Positions 9,601 to 17,461 of a stretch of DNA of 58,610 bases are shown piece by piece. Position 1 is the first letter of the stretch. Each line of letters opens with the position of its first letter. Origin of the DNA: Allobosea sp. (GTDB lineage: Bacteria > Pseudomonadota > Alphaproteobacteria > Rhizobiales > Beijerinckiaceae); assembly GCA_024231975.1 (NCBI GenBank), contig JAAEQB010000077.1:1-58610 (forward strand). The letters are read 5' to 3'. The notes beneath the pieces are model-generated. The model had not been told where the DNA came from. It saw nothing but the letters and a program-made list of their open reading frames with translations, and did not search any database. The position numbers were made by a program, and so were the translations under genes.

Positions 9601-11518
9601 TCGTCGGATCGAGATGCTCGATGTCGATCTCGCCGCCGCTGGCGCGCTCCAGGGTCATATCGTGCAGCCAGACGCGGCTGTCGCTGCCGGCCGCGCCGTT
9701 CTGCTGCGGGGTGATGTTGAAGGTGCGCTCGTTGACGACGCGGAAGCCCATGTTCTCCAGCATCGGCACGCGCTCGGAGAGCGAGATCGCAGCGCCGCGC
9801 GAGAACAGTTTGAGATTGGCTCTGGTCGGCCCGTCGCCGTCGCGGCGATAGAGGTTGACCGCACGCGGCCGTTCCGCCGAGAGCTTCTGCAGCATGTCGA
9901 TGTCGACCAGCGCGTCTTCGGCCGAGTAGCGCTCGCGATAGGCGGCGCCGAAGGCCTCGGCATAGCGCTCGGCGAGGGAACGGGCGGCGGGGCCGGCCTT
10001 CTCAGCGTCGAGCGCATCCTTGAGACCGTCGCTCCAGGTGCGGACGATCGCGGCGATGCCGGCTTCCAGCGTGTGACGGTCGACCTTGGGCGTGCGACCC
10101 TCGTCGCGGCCGATGATGTAGTGGGTGCGGGCGAGCGGGCCTTCCGGATAGGCCGGATAGCCGGCCGAGACGCGGCCCTGGTAGACGCGGGCGAGGAACT
10201 CGCCGACGCGGCGGCGGACCGTGGTGTCGTAGCGGTCCTTCGGGATGAAGACGAGCGCCGAGACGAAGCGGTCGAACTCGTCGGCGCGGGCCAGCGCCCG
10301 GATCCGCGGCCGTTCGGTCAATTGCATGATGTCGAGGGCGAAGCGCTCCAGCGTCTCGACATCGATCTGGAAGAGCTCGTCGCGCGGGAAGGCGTCGAGC
10401 ACGTTGTAGAGGGCGCGGCCGGAATAGCTCGACGGGTCGAAGCCGGTGCTCTTGAGCACGCGGGCGACCTTGAGGCGCAGATAGGGGATGGCGCGGGCGC
10501 TGCCGGTATAGGCGTTCGAGGTGAGCAGGCCGACGATGCGCAGTTCGCCGTCGAGCCGGCCGTCTGGTGTGAACAATTTCACACCGACATAGTCGAGATG
10601 GACGCGGCGATGGACCCGGCTCTTGACGTTGGCCTTGGTGATGATCAGCGCCTGCGGCTTGGCCAGGAAGGCGCGGATCTCCGGTGTCATCACCACCAGC
10701 TCGCGATTCTTGCGCAGCACCCGGACATCCGGGTCGCGCAGGATGCCGAGGCCGGAGGAATCGACCGGGTCGGCAGCGGTGTCGCCGCCGGCGAAGCGGT
10801 AGGCGCGCACGCCGAGCAGGGTGAAGTTGTCACTGGCAATCCACTCGAGGAAGTTTAGCGCCTCGGCGACCTCGTCCTCCGGCAGAGGCGGCGGATTGGC
10901 GCGGTAGGACTGGATGACCTCGGTGATGCGCCCGCGCATCGCCGCCCAGTCGTCGACGGCGAGGCCGACATCGACATAGACGCGGGCAAGGCCGGCGGCG
11001 AGCCGCTCGCGTGCCTCGGCGGTGTCGATCCGGTCGAGATGGATATGGATCAGGCTCTCGCGGCGCGTGCCTTCGACGGCCCGGCCCGAGGCCTCGCCGG
11101 CGAGCGACTGGAAGGTGCCGTCGTCCTTGCGCACCACGGCGAGGATGGGATGGGCGACGAGGCGCGGCTCGTAGCCTTGCTCGCTCAGTTCGGCCAGGGT
11201 CGAATCGAGCAGGAACGGCTTGTTGTCGTTGACGACCTCTAGGATGGTGATCTGGCGCTCGCGATCGCCTTCGGTCACGGCCTCGTTACGGAAGCGCAGA
11301 TTGGGCTCGCCGGGTTTGCGCTTGCCGCTCAGATGGGCATAGGCGGCGGCGGCGGCGTGGGCGAGCAGCTCCGGCGGGAGCGCGACAAGGTCCTCGGCAA
11401 CGGTGCGGCCATAAAGCAGCTTGGGGAAGTCCGCCGGCATCGCCGAACCGAATTCACGCGCGGCCGTTTCGATCGCGGTGACGGCTGCAGCCGTGGCATT
11501 CGCTTCGCGCTTGGCCAT
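6680..11518 (-). CDS. NAD-dependent glutamate dehydrogenase, large type (GDH2/GdhZ)
   Basis: Catabolic enzyme oxidising glutamate to 2-oxoglutarate and ammonia with NAD. The 1,612 residues match the large L180-type class of proteobacteria. The N-terminal 700 residues carry regulatory ACT-like regions. The catalytic centre includes KVARGGLRWSDRPQDFR, KNAVIVPVGAKGGFV (with the active lysine), GDMSGDVFGNGMLLSP, GEGANLGATQRGRIE and INTSDVEVNIKIA-type motifs. ATG 11518 (MAKREAN) follows AGGGGGAAG; thirteen further in-frame codons upstream lack a ribosome site. It is divergent from the peroxidase-like gene at 11673 and followed by trm112. Confidence 0.96.
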   Translation of the reverse strand: MAKREANATAAAVTAIETAAREFGSAMPADFPKLLYGRTVAEDLVALPPELLAHAAAAAYAHLSGKRKPGEPNLRFRNEAVTEGDRERQITILEVVNDNKPFLLDSTLAELSEQGYEPRLVAHPILAVVRKDDGTFQSLAGEASGRAVEGTRRESLIHIHLDRIDTAEARERLAAGLARVYVDVGLAVDDWAAMRGRITEVIQSYRANPPPLPEDEVAEALNFLEWIASDNFTLLGVRAYRFAGGDTAADPVDSSGLGILRDPDVRVLRKNRELVVMTPEIRAFLAKPQALIITKANVKSRVHRRVHLDYVGVKLFTPDGRLDGELRIVGLLTSNAYTGSARAIPYLRLKVARVLKSTGFDPSSYSGRALYNVLDAFPRDELFQIDVETLERFALDIMQLTERPRIRALARADEFDRFVSALVFIPKDRYDTTVRRRVGEFLARVYQGRVSAGYPAYPEGPLARTHYIIGRDEGRTPKVDRHTLEAGIAAIVRTWSDGLKDALDAEKAGPAARSLAERYAEAFGAAYRERYSAEDALVDIDMLQKLSAERPRAVNLYRRDGDGPTRANLKLFSRGAAISLSERVPMLENMGFRVVNERTFNITPQQNGAAGSDSRVWLHDMTLERASGGEIDIEHLDPTIEAALMAQFRGFTESDRFDQLVLAAGLAWREAALLRALGRYLRQVGAPYAQDYIADALTRHSGIATGLVKLFVAKFDPHLSDKKRAEQMKAERERIEAALADVTSLDEDRILRRFVNLIDATLRTNFFQIGPDGHPRGTISFKLASGQVDGMPLPRPLYEIFVYSPRVEGVHMRFGKVARGGLRWSDRPQDFRTEVLGLVKAQQVKNAVIVPVGAKGGFVPKQLPPASDRQAWLAEGTESYRIFIRTLLELTDNLDGEKIVPPPDTVRHDGDDPYLVVAADKGTATFSDTANALSAEKHHWLGDAFASGGSQGYDHKGMGITARGAWEAVKRHFREIDVDIQTTPFTVAGVGDMSGDVFGNGMLLSPAIKLVAAFDHRDIFLDPTPDPAKSLAERQRIFALPRSSWADYDKSLISKGGGIFSRQAKSIALSPEIRQAIGFDKAQVTPAELMIAILKAPVDLLWFGGIGTYIRASDETDAQVGDRANDAIRVTGSDLRTKVIGEGANLGATQRGRIEAARNGVRLNTDAIDNSAGVNTSDVEVNIKIALADPVRDGRLPEKKRNALLAQMTDEVGLLVLRNNYLQTLALSLTEAQGIQASPHLRRLMVRLEEDGRLDRGVEYLPSDAVLIEREKRGEGLTRPELAVLIAYAKLALHDALLDSAIPDDPYLKSELIRYFPQPLREGYGKEIAGHRLRREIVATQLANAIINRGGPAIVSMLADQTRAEAPAIAAAYAVARDAFDLITLNGSIDALDAKLPGKTQTGLYAAAQELVVDRMRWFLRRGVAKPGAIEQTVAHYAKGVAALDAALAELLPEAAAQARNARIAALTAEGVPEALATRVASLPWLAEATDIVDIASRTKRDVVEVARIHFGTDSVFGFSTLSSAAAAVPATDDYERLARQRAVETLTDAHAGLTQEIATGKSGPDALKDWLAERGADAERTRATVSAIAMSGLSLPKLMVAAGMLADLPRK

Positions 11519-11672
11519 AATCGTCTTCCCCCTGCTATTTTGCCGAAGCGATGACATAGCTCACCGACGGCTGCAACTTTCGTCGCATCGCAGCAGCCAG
11601 ATTGCACCAATATGGCGCGGACGCGGCAAGTCGTGCCCGATCCACGCGGATATCGACGCGAGGAGCGCAGAG

Positions 11673-12290
11673 ATGACGAAGAAGCATGACAAAGCGATGG
11701 TGGGTGAACAGCCTGCGAAGCAGGACGCTCCGCCCGCCGTGATGGCGCTCTCTCTGCCGCGGGCCGAGCTTTCCGAGCCGATGCAGGCCTATTTCGCCAA
11801 ATGCGAGGAGAAGCTCGGCTACATCCCGAACGTGCTTGCCGCCTATTCGCATGACGACGCCAAGCTCCAGGCCTTCGCCACCTTCTACAACGACCTGATG
11901 CTGGCGCCGTCCGGCCTGTCGAAGCTGGAGCGCGAGATGGTCGCGGTCGCGGTCTCCAGCGTGAATCGCTGCTATTACTGCCTGACGGCGCATGGGCAGG
12001 CGGTGCGCCAGCTCTCGGGCGACCCCGTGCTCGGCGAGATGATGGTGATGAACTACCGCGCCGCGCAACTCTCGCCGCGCCACCGCGCCATGCTCGACTT
12101 TTCGGTGAAGCTGACGGAAGAGCCGCACAAGATCGAGGAGGAGGATCGGCAGGCCTTGCGCGACGCCGGCTTCGGCGAGCGCGACATCTGGGACATCGGG
12201 GCGGTCGCCGCCTTCTTCAACATGTCGAACCGGATCGCGTCGGCCGTCGATATGCGGCCGAATCCCGAATATCACGGTGCGTCCCGGTAA
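11673..12290 (+). CDS. Carboxymuconolactone decarboxylase/AhpD-like peroxidase-related protein
   Basis: A 205-residue all-helical protein of the CMD/AhpD family (peroxidase-related subgroup). The redox motif is NRCYYCLTAHGQAV, with a CxxC followed by a His three residues on. Flanking conserved parts are LGYIPNVLAAYSHDDAKL and LSKLEREMVAVAVSSV, and the C-terminus is FFNMSNRIASAVDMRPN. Members act as thiol-dependent alkylhydroperoxidases or reductase partners, and no partner gene lies nearby. The start at MTKKHDK follows GAGGAGCGCAGAG; the open frame upstream of it is not conserved. Divergent from the glutamate dehydrogenase gene. Confidence 0.85.
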   Translation: MTKKHDKAMVGEQPAKQDAPPAVMALSLPRAELSEPMQAYFAKCEEKLGYIPNVLAAYSHDDAKLQAFATFYNDLMLAPSGLSKLEREMVAVAVSSVNRCYYCLTAHGQAVRQLSGDPVLGEMMVMNYRAAQLSPRHRAMLDFSVKLTEEPHKIEEEDRQALRDAGFGERDIWDIGAVAAFFNMSNRIASAVDMRPNPEYHGASR

Positions 12291-12300
12291 GGGGGCCAGT

Positions 12301-12334
12301 CAAAAGAAAACGGCCGGCGGAGACCGCCAGCCGT
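12301..12334 (-). terminator. Minus-strand rho-independent terminator
   Basis: The minus strand reads ACGGCTGGCGG-TCT-CCGCCGGCCGT, an 11-base stem with one U-G pair and a three-base loop, followed by TTTCTTTTG. On the plus strand there is no T-run after the stem, so it does not serve the gene ending at 12290. Confidence 0.7.
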
Positions 12335-12460
12335 GAGTTGGCTTCGACTCGTTGGCCCGGCCCGCCGCAGCGCCGGAGGGGCTGGGGGGCTGACGTGTCC
12401 GGAACCGGACAGGCCGGGCCGCCGAAGCAACGAATCGGAGTTGAGCCCCGTAACGGGGCG
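12301..12460 (-). ncRNA. Candidate structured small RNA (novel)
   Basis: No protein gene lies on the minus strand here, yet a rho-independent terminator points that way. Upstream of it the minus strand folds into nested stems. There is a closing stem CGATTCGTTG/CAACGAGTCG (12428-12437 with 12345-12354), an inner stem GGCCCGGC/GCCGGGCC, a hairpin TGTCCG-GTTC-CGGACA near 12394-12409, and a 5' hairpin at 12445-12459. The closing stem and the terminator each contain a pair that is G-U only when read from the minus strand and a mismatch from the plus strand. This supports the minus strand as the RNA. The 5' end and promoter are not determined. The remaining 12461-12619 shows nothing clear. Confidence 0.5.
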
Positions 12461-12619
12461 TTCGCTGGGCGCAAGCGCGGCAAAATCATGGCAATCGCCC
12501 TGGCCCCGAAAAAGGATGGCGGGCCTGTCATCAATCTGTCTTGCCGCGCCCTTGCCAGCGCCGGAGGGCGGGCGCATCATCCCTTGCCGGATCATCACCG
12601 GCCACGAAAAGGAGGCGTG

Positions 12620-12988
12620 ATGAGCGAAAGCGAAACTCCGCCAGGTCAGCGAGCGGGCGCGGTCGTCGCCTTTCCGGCTGCTGCCGCGCCCTCCTCCGTC
12701 ACCTTCGATCGCCGCGAGCTGAACGAGCTGTTCAACCTCTATGGCCGGATGGTCGCGGCCGGTGAATGGCGCGACTACGCCATCGATTTCCTGCGCGACA
12801 AGGCGCAGTTCTCGGTGTTTCGGCGCACGGCCGAGGTGCCGCTTTACCGGATCGTCAAGGACCCGTCGCTGGCGCGGCGCCAGGGCGCCTATTCGGTGGT
12901 CACCGCGACCGGGCTGATCCTGAAGCGCGGCGCGGAGCTCGGCCGGGTGCTCAAGGTGCTGGACAAGCGACTGAGCGTGGTGAGCTGA
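12620..12988 (+). CDS. DUF2794 domain-containing protein
   Basis: A 122-residue protein of a family found in Alphaproteobacteria, with no known function. The conserved core runs from VTFDRRELNELFNLYGRMVA through GEWRDYAIDF and AQFSVFRRTAEVPLYRIVKD to a basic C-terminus. The start is fixed by AGGAGG seven bases before ATG 12620. No signal peptide or membrane segment is visible, so it is presumably cytosolic. It stands alone and shares a terminator with the convergent Bax-inhibitor gene. Confidence 0.88.
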   Translation: MSESETPPGQRAGAVVAFPAAAAPSSVTFDRRELNELFNLYGRMVAAGEWRDYAIDFLRDKAQFSVFRRTAEVPLYRIVKDPSLARRQGAYSVVTATGLILKRGAELGRVLKVLDKRLSVVS

Positions 12989-13024
12989 TTCCCGCCTGCG
13001 CTGTGTGACGTCAGTTCAAAAGAA

Positions 13025-13050
13025 AAGCCCCGGCCGCGAGGCCGGGGCTT
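13025..13050. terminator. Bidirectional terminator between convergent genes
   Basis: A perfect 11-base stem, AAGCCCCGGCC/GGCCGGGGCTT, with a four-base loop. It is preceded by A residues and followed by TTCTTGATTCT. It lies between the DUF2794 stop (12988) and the convergent gene ending at 13088, so it can stop both. Confidence 0.85.
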
Positions 13051-13087
13051 CTTGATTCTCAGGCTGCCGCCCTGATCACTGGTCTCG

Positions 13088-13864
13088 TCACTCCTGGCGC
13101 GAGCCGAAGAGCGAGAGCAGCATCTGGAACATGTTGACGAAGTTCAGGTAGAGCGACAGAGCGCCGTTCACCGAGAGCTTCGCGGCCGACTCGGAGTCGA
13201 GGTCCGAGTACAGGTACATTTCCTTCAGGCGCTGCGTATCCCAGGCGGTCAGGCCGGCGAAGACCAGCACGCCGATCACCGAGATGGCGAAGGAGAGCGC
13301 GCTCGAGGCCAGGAAGATGTTGACCACCGAGGCGATCACCAGGCCGATCAGGCCCATGATCAGGAACGAGCCGATGCCCGACAGCGACTTCTTCGTGGTG
13401 TAGCCGAACAGGCTCAGGCCAGCGAAGGAGGCCGCGGTGATGAAGAACACCTTGGCGATCGATTCACCGGTGAAGACCACGAAGATCGAGGACAGCGAGA
13501 TGCCCATCACCGCCGCGAAGGCGAAGAACATGGCGCGCGCGGTCGACGAGCTCATGCTCTCGGCCTTGAACGAGAAGAAGAAGATGAAGGCCAGCGGCGC
13601 CAGCATCACCACCCACTTCAGCGGGCTGAGGTAGAGCGCCTGGCCGAGCGGCGTCAGCGCGGTGACCTTGCCCGAAGGCGAGTAGCCGGCAATCGCCAGC
13701 ATCGAGATGCCGATTGCCATCAGGCCGGTGATGGCCAGGCCGATGCTCATGTTGTTGTAGACGCCGAGCATGAACGAGCGCAGGCCCTGGTCCATCTCGA
13801 CGGCGCTGGTCTGCTGGGCGCGGCCGGTGCCCCAGACCTGAGCGTTGCGGTCGAAATCGCTCAT
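13088..13864 (-). CDS. Bax inhibitor-1/YccA family membrane protein
   Basis: A 258-residue inner-membrane protein with seven predicted hydrophobic segments. After a soluble N-terminus (about 25 residues with EMDQGLRSFMLGVYNNM) come helices such as GLAITGLMAIGISMLAIAGY and WVVMLAPLAFIFFFSF. The C-terminal SVNGALSLYLNFVNMFQML is characteristic of BI-1/TMBIM proteins, which act as pH-sensitive calcium leak channels or as FtsH-linked YccA-like proteins. ATG 13864 follows AGGGGAA; the longer open frame upstream is not conserved. Monocistronic between its own promoter region (13865-14081) and the terminator at 13025. Confidence 0.92.
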   Translation of the reverse strand: MSDFDRNAQVWGTGRAQQTSAVEMDQGLRSFMLGVYNNMSIGLAITGLMAIGISMLAIAGYSPSGKVTALTPLGQALYLSPLKWVVMLAPLAFIFFFSFKAESMSSSTARAMFFAFAAVMGISLSSIFVVFTGESIAKVFFITAASFAGLSLFGYTTKKSLSGIGSFLIMGLIGLVIASVVNIFLASSALSFAISVIGVLVFAGLTAWDTQRLKEMYLYSDLDSESAAKLSVNGALSLYLNFVNMFQMLLSLFGSRQE

Positions 13865-14081
13865 GGAGAGTGTTCCCCTTGAAACTTTGCCTGGCAGACA
13901 TCGCCCTTGCGACGCCCACCGCCGCGCACCAATGTCGCGACATCGCGAAATATGAGGGGGATCAGGCGAGCTTACAAGAGGCAAGCATGGTTAGTGCCGC
14001 CTGCGGCATAGAAATTCGTCGGCCAGTCGATGCAACATTACCGTCCGTTCATGTTTATGTCTGACCGCGACGAGTCAGACC

Positions 14082-16676
14082 TCATAAATTCCTCAGATGA
14101 GAAGCGGGCGCTTTCGATAGTATCTGCAGCGTTCCGATCAATCCGAACACGACGGTGACCACGACGGCTGCAGTCGCGGCGATAATAGCGCCTGTCGGAT
14201 CCGGGATGAAATCTATCTTCATCACTTGCGTGACGACGCCCCAGCCGGCGGCGGCACCTGCCAGGAGCCCGAACAGGGCGGACACGACACCAATGCCTGC
14301 GTATTCGAGGATGTACGACGAAAGTATGAAGCGGCGTGTCGCGCCGAGCGTCTTCAGGATCATCGCGTCATAGAGCCGCGCCCTCTGTCCGGCCGCCAGA
14401 GCACCGGCCAGGACCAGCAGGCTCGCGCTGATGGCGAGGCCGGAGGCGCCGCGAATCGCGCCGGCGAGCTGGCCGACGATGGTGTTGACCGCCTCCAGCG
14501 CGTCCTTGACCCGGACCGCTGTCACCGCCGGGAAGGCGATGGCGAGCTGGCGCATCAGCGCCGCGTCGCCGCTCACGGGCGTCGCGCCCTTGTCGGTGAC
14601 GGTGGCGAGGTTGGTGTGCGGCGCGCCGGCGAAGGTGTTCGGCGAGAACACCATGACGAAGTTGATGCCGAGCGAGCGCCATTCGATGTCGCGGAAATTG
14701 GCGATCCGCGCGCTGATGTTGCGGCCGAGCACGTTGACGGTGAGCTTGTCGCCGAGCTTGAGGCCGAGCCCCTCGACGGCGCGGGCATCGAAGGAGACCA
14801 GCGGCTCGCCGCGATAATTCTCCGGCCACCACTCGCCCGAGGCGAGCCTGGAGGCCTCGGGCATGGCGGTCGAATAGGTGATGCCGCGGTCGCCTTCGAG
14901 CACCCAGGCCATCTGCTCGCTGGCCTTGATCTGCTCGGCCGGGACGTCGTTCACGCTGACGATGCGGCCGCGCATCATCGGCACGCGCTCGACATGGGCG
15001 CCGGGGCGCTGCTCGGCGAGGAAGCGATCGAAGGCGGCGGCCTGGGCGTTGGGGATGTCGAGGAAGAAGAAGCTCGGCGCCTTCTGCGGTAGCGATTGGG
15101 TCAGTTGCCGGCGCAGGCTGACGTCGATGAAGGCGAGCGTCGAGAGCAGGGCCACGCCCAGGCCCAGCGACAGCACCAGCGACTGGGTCAGCGCGCCCGG
15201 CCGATAGGTGTTGGCGAGCGCCATGCGCAACGCCGGCCGTTTGGGACGCCCGGCCCGGCGCGCCAAGGCCATCACGCCCCAGGCGACGAGGCGCAGCAGC
15301 AGGAAGACGAAGCCGGCCGCGGCGATATAGATCAGTGCGATGCGCCGGTCATAGGCGAAGACGAGCGCGACGCCGACGAGGCCGGCGAGCGCGGCGAGGA
15401 AGATCGCCCTGTAGAACCAGCGCGGCTGGCGCCGGTCGGGCTCGATCTGGTCGCGGAACAGCGCCGAGACCGGCACGTCATGGGCGCGGCCGAGCGGGAT
15501 GACGGCGAAGACCAGTGCCGTCAGCAGGCCGTAGAGCGCGGCGATAGCGAGCTCAGCCGGGGCGAGCGTCGGCTCGAAGGGCAGCGGCAGGATGTCGGAC
15601 AGCACATAGCCCAGTGCAAAGGGCGCGGCCGCACCGAGCGCAAGGCCGATCGCGATGCCGAAGCCGGCGACCAGCATGACCTCGGTCAAATGGATGGCGA
15701 CGACGCGGCCGCCGGTGGCGCCGATCGCCTTCAGCGTGGCGAAGTCGAGCCGCTTGGCCTCGACGAAGCGGCGCACCGCATTGGCGACGCCGACGCCGCC
15801 GACCAGGAGCGCGGTCAGGCCGACCAGGGTCAGGAACTGGGTGAAGCGCTCGATATTGCGCTGGAAGTTCGGCGCGGCATTGCCGCGCGAGCGGATCTCC
15901 CAGCCGGCATTGGGCTGCTCCTTGCTGGCGTTGGCCAGCAGGGCATCGAGCGCCGCGTCGGTGTTCGCACCCTCGGGGAGGAGGACGCGGGCGGTCCAGC
16001 GGACGAGGCTGCCGGGCTGGAGCAGCCCCGACGCCCGCAAGGCCTCCTGCGAGAGGATCAGGCGTGGGCCGAAGCCGACGCCGGCGGCGATCTTGTCGGG
16101 CTCGGAGGTCAGGCTGGCGCGCAGTTGCACCCGGGCAGAGCCGATCAGCACGGTGTCGCCGGGCTTCAGCTCGAGCCGGCCGAACAGGACGGGATCGGCG
16201 ATGCCGCCATAGGCGCCGTCGCGCAAGGCGAGGAGATCGGCGGTCGGCTGGGCCGGGTCGGTGCGGAGTTCGCCGACGCTGGGGTAGGAGCCGTCGACGG
16301 CCTTCAGCTCGACCAGGGCGGCGCCCTTCTCGCCGGCATTGGCCATGCTGCGCAGGGTCGCGATGGTCGAGACGCGGCCGTGGCGGGCGAGGAAGGCATG
16401 TTCCTCCGTCGTCGGCTCGCGATGGATCAGGCTGAAGGCGGCATCGCCGCCGAGGATGCGCCGGCCTTCGCGGCCTAGGCCTTCGCTCAGGCCGCGCGAG
16501 GCCGAGGACACCGCGGCGATCGCCATGACGCCGAGCGCCAGGCAGGCGATGAAAACGCCGAAGCCGCGCAGGCCACCGCGCAGATCGCGCCAGGCGAGGC
16601 GCAAAGCGAGAGTCAGGCCGACGGGCCGACGCGCAGGATCAGAGGGAGACATCGAGGATTTGACGGGCGCGTGCAT
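14082..16676 (-). CDS. ABC transporter permease, FtsX/YbbP type
   Basis: An 864-residue inner-membrane permease with two FtsX-like units. The N-terminal anchor is GGLRGFGVFIACLALGVMAI. A first cluster of helices lies around residues 260-460, and a second cluster at the C-terminus includes LAISASLLVLAGALAAGQ and LYDAMILKTLGATRRFILSS, a typical FtsX motif. Large periplasmic domains lie between. It follows the ATPase gene with one base between stop and start, and the pair matches YbbA-YbbP of E. coli, a predicted exporter without proven substrate. A small inverted repeat (14059-14080) lies just past the stop and lacks a T-run. Confidence 0.88.
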   Translation of the reverse strand: MHAPVKSSMSPSDPARRPVGLTLALRLAWRDLRGGLRGFGVFIACLALGVMAIAAVSSASRGLSEGLGREGRRILGGDAAFSLIHREPTTEEHAFLARHGRVSTIATLRSMANAGEKGAALVELKAVDGSYPSVGELRTDPAQPTADLLALRDGAYGGIADPVLFGRLELKPGDTVLIGSARVQLRASLTSEPDKIAAGVGFGPRLILSQEALRASGLLQPGSLVRWTARVLLPEGANTDAALDALLANASKEQPNAGWEIRSRGNAAPNFQRNIERFTQFLTLVGLTALLVGGVGVANAVRRFVEAKRLDFATLKAIGATGGRVVAIHLTEVMLVAGFGIAIGLALGAAAPFALGYVLSDILPLPFEPTLAPAELAIAALYGLLTALVFAVIPLGRAHDVPVSALFRDQIEPDRRQPRWFYRAIFLAALAGLVGVALVFAYDRRIALIYIAAAGFVFLLLRLVAWGVMALARRAGRPKRPALRMALANTYRPGALTQSLVLSLGLGVALLSTLAFIDVSLRRQLTQSLPQKAPSFFFLDIPNAQAAAFDRFLAEQRPGAHVERVPMMRGRIVSVNDVPAEQIKASEQMAWVLEGDRGITYSTAMPEASRLASGEWWPENYRGEPLVSFDARAVEGLGLKLGDKLTVNVLGRNISARIANFRDIEWRSLGINFVMVFSPNTFAGAPHTNLATVTDKGATPVSGDAALMRQLAIAFPAVTAVRVKDALEAVNTIVGQLAGAIRGASGLAISASLLVLAGALAAGQRARLYDAMILKTLGATRRFILSSYILEYAGIGVVSALFGLLAGAAAGWGVVTQVMKIDFIPDPTGAIIAATAAVVVTVVFGLIGTLQILSKAPASHLRNL

Positions 16677-16677
16677 C

Positions 16678-17391
16678 TCAGATCGCCAGCGCCTCGGTGC
16701 CAGCCTCGGTCTCGATGCGGCCGGCACGCAGCCGCACGGTGCGATCGCAGCTCGCCGCGAGCGAGAGATCGTGGGTGACCAGCACCAGGGTGGCGCCGCG
16801 CTCGCGGCGGAGCGCGAAGATCAGGTCGACGATCGAGCGGCCGGTGCTCTCGTCGAGATTGCCGGTCGGCTCGTCGGCGACGAGGATCGCCGGGTCGGGC
16901 GCCACCGCGCGGGCGATGGCGACGCGCTGCTGCTCGCCGCCGGAGAGCTGGGCCGGGTAGTGGTCCATGCGCTCTCCGAGGCCGACATTGCGCAGTTCGG
17001 CCGCGGCGCGCTCGAAGGCGTCGTCCGCACCGGCAAGCTCAAGCGGCAATGCGACGTTCTCGCGCGCCGTCATGGTCGGGACGAGGTGGAAGGACTGGAA
17101 GACGATGCCGATATGGCGGCCGCGGAAGACGGCGAGCGCATCCTCGCCGAGCGCCCCGAGATCCTGGCCAGCGACCTTGACCACGCCGGAATCGGGCCGT
17201 TCCAGCCCGGCCATGGTCATCAGCAAGGTCGACTTGCCGGAGCCGGAGGGGCCGACCAGCCCGGTGGCCTGACCCTGCGGGATCGCCAGCGAAACGCCCT
17301 TGAGGATATGGACGCGGGCGGCGCCGCGCCCCAGACTGAGCTCGACATCGCTCAGTTCGATCACAGCCGGGGTTCCTTCGCTTACCGCCAT
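16678..17391 (-). CDS. ABC transporter ATP-binding protein, YbbA/LolD type
   Basis: A 237-residue ATPase energising the permease downstream. Walker A is GPSGSGKST (47-55), the Q-loop lies in IGIVFQSFHLVP, the signature is LSGGEQQRVAIARA, Walker B is ILVADEPTGNLD and the switch His is in VLVTHDLSLA. It belongs to the MacB/LolD subgroup. The start at 17391 gives the usual family N-terminus; the open frame upstream would run into the divergent esterase gene. The gap to that gene is 70 bases and must hold both promoters. The same esterase/ATPase/permease neighbourhood (tesA-ybbA-ybbP) occurs in E. coli. Confidence 0.92.
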   Translation of the reverse strand: MAVSEGTPAVIELSDVELSLGRGAARVHILKGVSLAIPQGQATGLVGPSGSGKSTLLMTMAGLERPDSGVVKVAGQDLGALGEDALAVFRGRHIGIVFQSFHLVPTMTARENVALPLELAGADDAFERAAAELRNVGLGERMDHYPAQLSGGEQQRVAIARAVAPDPAILVADEPTGNLDESTGRSIVDLIFALRRERGATLVLVTHDLSLAASCDRTVRLRAGRIETEAGTEALAI

Positions 17392-17461
17392 GTTTCCGCT
17401 TTCATCCCATCCGATGCCGTCGCTTCGACCGTTATTCCGAGCCGAAGGGACCAGAACCGCC

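Noticed and set aside
6866..10858. Open frame of 1,330 codons on the plus strand opposite the glutamate dehydrogenase gene
   Set aside because: Arginine/aspartate/glycine-rich composition with no family motif; it is the antisense shadow of a well-recognised gene in GC-rich DNA.
12361..12440. Possible SRP RNA or 6S RNA in the structured region
   Set aside because: The conserved SRP tetraloop/GGAAGCAGCC region is absent and the shape is not a clear 6S bubble, so I list it only as a novel candidate.
14059..14080. GTCTGAC...GTCAGAC as a terminator of the ABC permease gene
   Set aside because: No T-run on the minus strand; too weak to annotate as a terminator.
15096..16478. Open frame of 460 codons opposite the FtsX-type permease
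   Set aside because: Low-complexity charged shadow of the permease gene.
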